NCBI GenBank assembly: GCA_958415625.1
Contig: CATYZI010000063.1
Span: 1 to 5,799 of the forward strand
Length of the DNA: 5,799 nt
Direction of reading: 5' to 3'
Source of the DNA: an uncultured Collinsella sp.
GTDB lineage: Bacteria; Actinomycetota; Coriobacteriia; Coriobacteriales; Coriobacteriaceae
Part shown: positions 1 to 4,616 of the stretch, piece by piece
Position numbering within the stretch: the first letter of the stretch is position 1
Layout: each line of letters opens with the position of its first letter
Program-made: the position numbers and the translations under genes
The notes under the pieces: model-generated
What the model was told of the DNA's origin: nothing
Databases searched by the model: none
Seen by the model: only the letters and a program-made list of their open reading frames with translations

Positions 1-5
1 GCGCG

Positions 6-41
6 ATCTTATACACAAATCTAAGTCTCTATATATAAGAT
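6..41. repeat. AT-rich inverted repeat at the left edge
   Basis: The 8-bp arms ATCTTATA (6-13) and TATAAGAT (34-41) are perfect reverse complements around a 20-nt spacer, and TTT follows at 42-44. The arms are weak and AT-rich. It could be a poor terminator of a gene lying left of the window or a binding site. No coding sequence is supported in 1-66, and this repeat is the only structure seen there. Confidence 0.3.
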
Positions 42-66
42 TTTCTGAGTGTTCTCACGACATGCA

Positions 67-103
67 AACCACCACAAAGGGGACAGGCACCTTTGTGGTG
101 GTT
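67..103 (-). repeat. Dispersed REP-like hairpin repeat, copy 1
   Basis: Perfect 14-bp arms AACCACCACAAAGG (67-80) and CCTTTGTGGTGGTT (90-103) enclose the 9-nt loop GGACAGGCA. On the minus strand the centre reads GGTGCCTGTCCCC. The repeat begins 7 bp past the stop codon of the minus-strand gene at 111-782, so it would form a hairpin at the end of that transcript. There is no clear U-tract after it, so it may protect the 3' end rather than terminate. Three copies in under 2 kb, all outside genes, fit a REP or small non-autonomous hairpin element of the kind mobilised by REP-associated tyrosine transposases. That link is inference; no such transposase is in the window. Confidence 0.85.
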
Positions 104-110
104 GCAGCCT

Positions 111-782
111 CTATTTACTTGCCGAGCCCGTGCTTCCCGATTCGGCGTTCCAGGGCATCTCATCCTCGAACAGCCATGTACGGGCAGACCCACTATCGCG
201 TGCAGTCTGCGGGTCGGGCAAGCAGGTCTGTTCATAGGCATCCTGAATGCACTGACCCATAAAATCGTTGAGCTCGGCCTGGTTGCCCTCCATGACATAG
301 GCGGCATCGCCGTCCAAGATGTAGATGCCCGGCCCCTCATTGCCCTCGTAGCCAGGATCGTACGAAACATCACATAACTTGGCGCCATTCGCGGTGTCCA
401 ACTCGATGGACGAGCGGCATCCGCCAACCATGTCGTTCGCTTTTGCCCGATAGGACGCATATCCATACCAGCGCTTAAAGGTTTTGCCCTTGAGCAGCTC
501 GGACGCCCTATCGATCAGGCTTGAATCCGTGGTATAGCGCATGGCCCCAAGCTGAATGTGCGGATAATTACTAATACCCAGCACAGCCGGCTGCTCATCA
601 AAATCAACGGTAATGGTCTCGGGCTTGTCGTCGCCGGTCAGAAGTTCGACAGATTGAGTCACAGGCTTGACCACCGGCTCCGTCACCGCAGCAGGTAGAA
701 ATGCCATGCCGACAACGCCCGCGCCAACCACGGCGATCGCAAGCGCCAAGACAATCAATCCAATACGGGCAGAACGGCTCAC
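111..782 (-). CDS. Hypothetical single-pass membrane or secreted protein, 223 aa
   Basis: I do not recognise the family. The N-terminus MSRSARIG carries two arginines and is followed by a hydrophobic segment at about residues 8-29 (rich in L, V, A, G), so the protein is probably anchored by an uncleaved signal and exposes its C-terminal domain outside. There is no lipobox cysteine. The outer domain has four cysteines (122, 137, 178, 187), which could form two disulphides, an acidic middle and a Ser/Gly-rich tail. The GTG start at 782 is chosen because GAGGTG lies 7 nt upstream; the longer frame from GTG 821 adds 13 residues without a good ribosome binding site and would begin upstream of the start of transcription expected from the candidate promoter. 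The gene is divergent from 1015-1683 and ends 7 bp before repeat copy 1. No enzymatic motif is visible. Confidence 0.75.
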   Translation of the reverse strand: MSRSARIGLIVLALAIAVVGAGVVGMAFLPAAVTEPVVKPVTQSVELLTGDDKPETITVDFDEQPAVLGISNYPHIQLGAMRYTTDSSLIDRASELLKGKTFKRWYGYASYRAKANDMVGGCRSSIELDTANGAKLCDVSYDPGYEGNEGPGIYILDGDAAYVMEGNQAELNDFMGQCIQDAYEQTCLPDPQTARDSGSARTWLFEDEMPWNAESGSTGSASK

Positions 783-823
783 GGCAAAACACCTCACAAT
801 GCAAACCTTCGCCACCTGCACTA

Positions 824-852
824 ATGATACCGCCAGCTAACACTATCACCAA
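824..852 (-). promoter_or_regulatory. Candidate sigma-70-type promoter for the 111-782 gene
   Basis: On the minus strand TTGGTG (847-852) and TATCAT (824-829) are separated by 17 bp. The -10 matches the TATAAT consensus at five of six bases; the -35 matches only at its TTG. Transcription would begin near 817, giving a leader of about 35 nt before the GTG at 782, which supports the shorter start. Found by eye only. Confidence 0.35.
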
Positions 853-865
853 AAGAAACCGTCCG

Positions 866-911
866 CCCCACCACCACAAAGGGGACAGGCACCTTTGTGG
901 TGGTTTTCGAC
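866..911 (-). repeat. Dispersed REP-like hairpin repeat, copy 2
   Basis: Arms ACCACCACAAAGG (870-882) and CCTTTGTGGTGGT (892-904) are perfect over 13 bp around the loop GGACAGGCA (883-891). This copy lies between the two divergent genes, upstream of both candidate start sites. The similarity to copy 3 runs beyond the arms: both begin with CCCC and both continue on the right with TTTTCGAC, giving a 46-nt unit. The plus-strand centre matches copy 1 and is inverted relative to copy 3. Strand is given as minus because GGTGCCTGTCCCC reads on that strand. Confidence 0.85.
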
Positions 912-953
912 GCTAACGGTCGACCATCTCACGCCATGAGATTAAACTTGAAT

Positions 954-966
954 TGTTCTCTGAACA
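954..966. promoter_or_regulatory. Small palindrome upstream of the 1015-1683 gene
   Basis: TGTTC-TCT-GAACA is a perfect 5-bp inverted repeat with a 3-nt centre, lying about 50 bp before the ATG at 1015 in a locally AT-rich stretch. Its size and symmetry suit a dimeric regulator, but no regulator is encoded nearby and no convincing -35/-10 pair is seen around it. It could be chance. Confidence 0.25.
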
Positions 967-1014
967 TATCCATTTCTGCCTATCCTCAACAGCTCTTTGT
1001 CTCGAGGAGCGCAT

Positions 1015-1683
1015 ATGAAGCCGTCTCATTCCACCGGTCGCAACGTCATCGCCATTCTCGCCATACCCATCGTGATGCTCTTCCTTATCGTCATCACGCC
1101 CTTTTCTTTTGGTATCGCCTCGCCCTTCGATCTTTGCGGGATGATCGACGCCGGCTCGCGTGCCACCTCGCTCTCCTTTGTCTGCCGTGGCGTGTTCTAC
1201 GAATATGCAATTCCCACCGGAAGTTGGCAGTCCAAGTTACCGTTGCTCGGCAAGGTCGACGGATGCTCTCCTTATTTCTGCCTCGAACCTCAGACAATGA
1301 ATTATCTGATCGACGACCAGCCCCTTGACTCCATCACCCTCGCCTACGACTACGCACCAAACACCGATGAGCGCCACATGAACCAAGTCCTCGACAAGCT
1401 GCTTGGACAGTGCGGGCTCACCGCGGAAGCCGGTCGAACCATCTATAGCAACCAGAAATTAAAGCGAACAGAACTCCGCCGTGTCGGAAAAATCAAAGGG
1501 CGAAACGGGGCCGCCTACTGGGATGCCTGGGCAACACGCGACAAGGGCGAATTCGGACACAGCACCTATATGGTCACCGTCTACACCAGAGACGGAATCA
1601 AGGACAATGTTGACGATTTCGCGTCATCCAAACTCGGCATCCCCAAAACAACCAAACCCGCCAACCCGGATGAAATTCTGTAG
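1015..1683 (+). CDS. Hypothetical single-pass membrane or secreted protein, 222 aa
   Basis: I do not recognise the family. A short polar N-terminus is followed by one strong hydrophobic segment at about residues 11-34 (VIAILAIPIVMLFLIVITPF and on), so the remaining ~185 residues probably lie outside the membrane. There is no lipobox. Cysteines at 41, 57, 84, 89 and 133 lie in the outer part; 84 and 89 form a C-x4-C pair. The C-terminus is Pro/Lys/Asn-rich. ATG at 1015 is chosen because GAGGAG (1004-1009) sits 5 nt before it; an in-frame TTG at 997 lacks a ribosome binding site. It is close in size and topology to its divergent neighbour, but I see no alignable sequence similarity. Repeat copy 3 lies about 50 bp beyond its stop. 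Confidence 0.78.
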   Translation: MKPSHSTGRNVIAILAIPIVMLFLIVITPFSFGIASPFDLCGMIDAGSRATSLSFVCRGVFYEYAIPTGSWQSKLPLLGKVDGCSPYFCLEPQTMNYLIDDQPLDSITLAYDYAPNTDERHMNQVLDKLLGQCGLTAEAGRTIYSNQKLKRTELRRVGKIKGRNGAAYWDAWATRDKGEFGHSTYMVTVYTRDGIKDNVDDFASSKLGIPKTTKPANPDEIL

Positions 1684-1732
1684 AGCCGCCCATTAACATG
1701 CCGCTCAACGATCACAACAACATCGAGCTCGT

Positions 1733-1778
1733 CCCCACCACCACAAAGGTGCCTGTCCCCTTTGTGGCGGTTTTCGAC
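1733..1778 (+). repeat. Dispersed REP-like hairpin repeat, copy 3, inverted centre; possible terminator
   Basis: CCCCACCACCACAAAGG (1733-1749) and CCTTTGTGGCGG followed by TTTTCGAC (1759-1778) match copy 2 base for base at a constant offset of 867, apart from one T-to-C change at 1768. The 9-nt centre is TGCCTGTCC, the exact reverse complement of the copy 1 and 2 centre. A 12-bp stem with one mismatch followed by TTTT makes this a plausible terminator for the plus-strand gene ending at 1683, as well as a member of the repeat family. Confidence 0.85.
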
Positions 1779-1809
1779 AAAAAGAAGCCGCCCCATTAAC
1801 AGAGGCGGC
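1774..1809 (-). terminator. Rho-independent terminator pointing leftward, downstream of the hydratase
   Basis: On the minus strand GCCGCC (1804-1809) pairs with GGCGGC (1787-1792) around an 11-nt loop, and the sequence runs on as TTCTTTTTG (1778-1786). The stem is short but wholly G+C and the T-run is clear. It is about 145 bp past the hydratase stop and is the first good terminator on that strand. It abuts repeat copy 3, so the convergent hydratase and 1015-1683 transcripts would end back to back. Confidence 0.6.
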
Positions 1810-1860
1810 ATCAAGCAAGTCTATTTATTAGCGTTTCTCAAGACCCAACGAGAACGTCGC

Positions 1861-1941
1861 GGTAGCCCCGGACACACCTTTCCCTCGGGCGACCCTCGCG
1901 AAGCGCGTGAGCGGGCGGGAAAGGGTAAGCCCCGGGCGGAC
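1861..1941 (-). repeat. Long structured inverted repeat in the hydratase 3' untranslated region
   Basis: CCTTTCCC (1877-1884) and GGGAAAGG (1917-1924) are perfect 8-bp arms. Inside them CTCGCG (1895-1900) can pair with CGCGTGAG (1904-1911), leaving an AAG loop, so a nested hairpin is possible. The whole is flanked by near-identical direct repeats GTAGCCCCGG (1862-1871) and GTAAGCCCCGG (1925-1935). It starts about 12 bp after the hydratase stop and carries no U-tract of its own. It may stabilise the mRNA 3' end or be a degenerate small repeat element. Apart from this, copy 3 and the terminator, 1684-1952 holds nothing I can support. Confidence 0.45.
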
Positions 1942-1952
1942 AATTAAGCGCG

Positions 1953-4253
1953 TTACTCGGCAGCGGCCTTGAACTTGTTGTAGTTGATCAGGCAGCCGGC
2001 CTTGACGATGGCGCGCTCCTCTGCCGTCATATCGGCAATATAGAGCTCAATCTGCTCGACCGTGCCGTCGGCGCGCACCACGTAGGCAGCGATGTTCTTC
2101 AGGTCGCCATCGAGCGCGGCACGGATACCCGGCACAAAGACGTAGTCGCCCACCTCAAAGTTGGGCTCAGCCTCCATCTGGAAGGGCACCATGCCCCAGT
2201 TCATTACGTTGGAGCGATAGCGCTTGGTGGCGTACTCGTGGACGATGTTGGCCAGGCCGCCAATTACGCGCTGACAGCTCGCGGCCTGCTCGCGGGCAGA
2301 ACCGTCACCGGGCTTCTTGGCGTAGAGCATGGAACCGTACTCGGTCGCCTTGGCGTCGGCAGCGACACCCGCGCCGGCCAGCGCCTCAAACACACCAGCA
2401 AGCTCGGCATCGAGCGCCGCCAGGTCGCCCGCGGCCTCGCCGGCCACACGGCGCTTTTCCACCGCGTCGACCTCCTTGGAGCGGCCCACGTAGGCCGGGT
2501 CGCGGCGGCTGAGCGTAAACTCGGCCAAGCCCAGCGGGTTGGAGCGGAAGGAGCTCGTCTCGCCCGAGGGAATGAGCTCGTCGGTCGTGGTGACCGGGTC
2601 CATGATCTTGGAGCACACCTTGAGCAGGATGTCGTCGCCGAGAGGCTCCATCGCGGGCCACGGCTTGATGTTGGGGCCTTCGACCAGATCGTCGGCAGGC
2701 TCCGCCTTGCCAAAGCCCCAGTACACGCGCTTTTTGTACGGCGCGTCGTCAAAGGTGTACTCGCAGGCCTCGTCCCAAGTCTCCTCGGGCAGGTCGGTCG
2801 CCGGCGTCAGGACGCCGCCGTTGGCAGCCGTCGCCGCAATGGAGCGGGCATCCATCAGGGCCACGGCGCTCAGCTGGCCATTACCCGGCTTGGAACCCTC
2901 GCGGTTGGGGAAGTTGCGCGTGGTGTGGCGGATCGAAAGGCCATTGTTGGCGGGCGTGTCGCCGGCGCCGAAGCACGGGCCGCAGAACGCCGTGCGCACA
3001 ATCGCGCCGGCCTCCATAAGGTCGTAGATGTAGCCGCGGCGTGTAAGCTCGAGTGCCACGGGCTGGCTCGTGGGATAGACCGACAACGAGAACTCGCCGC
3101 AGCCGGTGTTGGCGCCCTTGAGCGCGCGGGCAGCCTGGACCACGGAGTCGTAGTTGCCGCCCGAGCAGCCGGCGATAACGCCCTGCTGCACGTGCAGCTT
3201 GCCGTCGACGATCTTGTCGAGCAGGCTAAAGTGCGTCTTGCCCTCGCCGATCTTGGCGGCCTCGAGCTCCACCTCGCGCAGGATGTCCTCGAGGTTCTCG
3301 TTGAGCTCGTCAATCTCAAAGCCGTTGGAAGGATGGAATGGCAGCGCAATCATGGGCTTGATGCTCGACAGATCGACCTCGACGCAGCCGTCGTAGTAGG
3401 CAACATCGGCGGGCTTGAGCTCGCGGTAGTCGTCGCCGCGGCCGTGCATGGTCAAAAACGCGTGCGTGTCCTCGTCGGTGGCCCAGATGCTCGACAGGCA
3501 GGTGGTCTCGGTGGTCATGACGTCGACGCCGTTGCGGTAGTCGGTCGTCATGCTCGCGATGCCGGGGCCCACAAACTCCATGACCTTGTTCTTAACGTAG
3601 CCCTTGGCAAAGACGGCTCGGATGATGGCGAGCGCCACATCGTGCGGGCCGACGCCGGGGCGCGGGGCGCCCGTGAGGTAGATGGCGACGACGCCGGGAT
3701 AGGCGACGTCGTAGGTGTCACGCAGCAACTGCTTTGCCAGCTCGCCGCCGCCCTCGCCCACGGCCATGGTGCCCAGGGCGCCGTAGCGGGTGTGCGAGTC
3801 GGAGCCCAAAATCATCTTGCCGCAGCCGGCGAAGTTCTCACGCATAAAGGAGTGGATGACGGCGATGTGCGGCGGGACGAAGATACCGCCGTACTTCTTG
3901 GCCGCGGAAAGGCCAAAGACGTGGTCGTCCTCGTTGATGGTGCCGCCCACAGCACACAGCGAGTTGTGGCAGTTGGTGAGCACGTAGGGCAGCGGGAACT
4001 GCTCCATGCCCGAGGCGCGCGCCGTCTGGATGATGCCGACAAAGGTGATGTCGTGGCTCGCCATGGCATCGAAGCGAATCTTAAGTGCCTCGGGGTCGCC
4101 TGACGTGTTATGTGCCTGAAGGATCGAATACGCGATGGTGCCGCGCTTGGCATCCTCGGGCGTCTGCGTAATGCCGCGCTCTGCAGCCTCGGCCGCAGGC
4201 ACAACCTCGCTGCCACCGCGCAGGTAGATGCCGTCCTCGTACAGCTTAACCAT
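1953..4253 (-). CDS. Aconitase-superfamily hydratase, YbhJ-like
   Basis: A complete 766-residue member of the 4Fe-4S aconitase/hydratase superfamily. Motifs in order: HNTSGD (from residue 48), GSDSHTR (150-156, matching the aconitase DSHT signature), GCSGGN with Cys363, CGPC with Cys424 and Cys427, and RNFPNR (446-451, corresponding to the NRNFTGR substrate-binding arginines). The three cysteines are the expected cluster ligands. The C-terminal swivel domain is present, with RSNPLGLAEFTL near 570-581 and NWGMVPF near 685-691. Length and motif variants fit the uncharacterised E. coli YbhJ type (about 750 aa) better than AcnA or AcnB (about 850-900 aa), so the likely role is cytoplasmic hydration/dehydration of a hydroxy-acid, substrate unknown. 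The ATG at 4253 is chosen because GGGAG lies 5 nt upstream and the protein then starts MVKLYEDG, like relatives; an in-frame ATG at 4298 adds 15 atypical residues. It stands alone on its strand. Confidence 0.93.
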   Translation of the reverse strand: MVKLYEDGIYLRGGSEVVPAAEAAERGITQTPEDAKRGTIAYSILQAHNTSGDPEALKIRFDAMASHDITFVGIIQTARASGMEQFPLPYVLTNCHNSLCAVGGTINEDDHVFGLSAAKKYGGIFVPPHIAVIHSFMRENFAGCGKMILGSDSHTRYGALGTMAVGEGGGELAKQLLRDTYDVAYPGVVAIYLTGAPRPGVGPHDVALAIIRAVFAKGYVKNKVMEFVGPGIASMTTDYRNGVDVMTTETTCLSSIWATDEDTHAFLTMHGRGDDYRELKPADVAYYDGCVEVDLSSIKPMIALPFHPSNGFEIDELNENLEDILREVELEAAKIGEGKTHFSLLDKIVDGKLHVQQGVIAGCSGGNYDSVVQAARALKGANTGCGEFSLSVYPTSQPVALELTRRGYIYDLMEAGAIVRTAFCGPCFGAGDTPANNGLSIRHTTRNFPNREGSKPGNGQLSAVALMDARSIAATAANGGVLTPATDLPEETWDEACEYTFDDAPYKKRVYWGFGKAEPADDLVEGPNIKPWPAMEPLGDDILLKVCSKIMDPVTTTDELIPSGETSSFRSNPLGLAEFTLSRRDPAYVGRSKEVDAVEKRRVAGEAAGDLAALDAELAGVFEALAGAGVAADAKATEYGSMLYAKKPGDGSAREQAASCQRVIGGLANIVHEYATKRYRSNVMNWGMVPFQMEAEPNFEVGDYVFVPGIRAALDGDLKNIAAYVVRADGTVEQIELYIADMTAEERAIVKAGCLINYNKFKAAAE

Positions 4254-4268
4254 ACTGTCTCCCACTCT

Positions 4269-4285
4269 GCCCGAAAGGCTCGGGC
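4269..4285 (-). promoter_or_regulatory. GC-rich hairpin next to the hydratase ribosome binding site
   Basis: GCCCGA (4269-4274) and TCGGGC (4280-4285) form a 6-bp stem with a 5-nt loop, ending about 7 nt before the GGGAG ribosome binding site (4258-4262) of the hydratase on the minus strand. It would form in the 5' leader and could affect ribosome access or transcript stability. There is no T-run, so it is not a terminator. Confidence 0.35.
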
Positions 4286-4340
4286 GCATAGCATACATTC
4301 GTTCAATATCGTGCCATAGAACGGTTGCGAGTGGGTTACG

Positions 4341-4369
4341 AATCTACACGTTCACTTTATCTCGGTAAA
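4341..4369 (-). promoter_or_regulatory. Candidate promoter for the hydratase
   Basis: On the minus strand TTTACC (4364-4369) and TAGATT (4341-4346) are 17 bp apart, each matching four of six consensus bases. This gives a leader of about 80 nt including the hairpin by the ribosome binding site. It is a weak match found by eye, and other start sites in 4254-4400 are possible. Confidence 0.3.
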
Positions 4370-4457
4370 GCACAGAACGAGCCTAGTGTGAGCCAGCAGA
4401 TTTAGTGCAAGAGTGTCCCTTCCGACTAGTCATTTAAGAACGTCCCCAATGACTACT

Positions 4458-4593
4458 CCGGCAACGCCGATGTTTTGGCGCGGACAGACACTATGACCCA
4501 ATCCGAGGGCACTAAAAAGACAGGAGCCCCCGCTCGTGACCGCGGGTCGGGGCTGCGACAATGATGTTGAAGTGCCATAGGCGCAGCCGCGCC
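4458..4593 (+). ncRNA. Candidate IS110 bridge RNA region, series of bulged stem-loops
   Basis: Three stem-loops lie in the 160 nt before the transposase ATG. The first (4458-4483) pairs CCG and CGCC with GGCG and CGG, leaving a GCAA bulge. The second (4525-4554) pairs AGCC and CCCGC with GCGGG and GGCT, leaving a TCGG bulge and an 8-nt loop. The third (4580-4593) is GGCGC-AGCC-GCGCC. IS110-group elements are known to encode in this upstream position an RNA of roughly 150-200 nt whose loops pair with donor and target DNA. The boundaries, and which loops bind which DNA, are not visible here. On the opposite strand the second hairpin is followed, 6 nt later, by TTTTT, so a leftward terminator is an alternative. 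Confidence 0.4.
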
Positions 4594-4603
4594 GCAACGA
4601 GGT

Positions 4604-4616
4604 TGGGAGGCTCCCA
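4604..4616 (+). promoter_or_regulatory. Transposase ribosome binding site inside a palindrome
   Basis: TGGGAG-G-CTCCCA is a perfect 6-bp inverted repeat that contains the Shine-Dalgarno GGGAGG (4605-4610) and the A of the start codon. Allowing a 5-nt loop, TGGG pairs with CCCA and would hide part of the site. It may hold translation low, as is common for transposases, but so short a stem is only a suggestion. Confidence 0.35.

Noticed and set aside
62..262. Short frames encoding HKGDRHLCGG-like peptides around the repeat copies
   Set aside because: The peptide comes from translating the hairpin repeat itself; it recurs wherever the repeat falls and has no ribosome binding site support.
67..1778. 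CRISPR array
   Set aside because: The three repeat copies are about 800 bp apart with genes between them and are not in uniform orientation, and no cas gene is present.
1762..1947. 61-codon plus-strand frame across the hydratase 3' region
   Set aside because: It starts inside repeat copy 3, crosses the terminator hairpin and the structured inverted repeat, and lacks a ribosome binding site.
2238..4103. 621-codon open frame on the plus strand opposite the hydratase
   Set aside because: It is an antisense shadow of the GC-rich hydratase gene, with an Ala/Gly/Arg/Val-rich composition and no recognisable domain; the minus-strand frame has clear aconitase motifs.
1953..4253. Assignment of the hydratase as acnA, acnB or leuC
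   Set aside because: The length and motif variants (GCSGGN rather than GSCTNS) differ from AcnA, and AcnB domain order and LeuC length do not fit; the YbhJ-like subfamily fits best.
4300..4323. CGTTC...GAACG inverted repeat upstream of the hydratase as an operator
   Set aside because: Only 5-bp arms with a 14-nt gap, easily expected by chance in this length.
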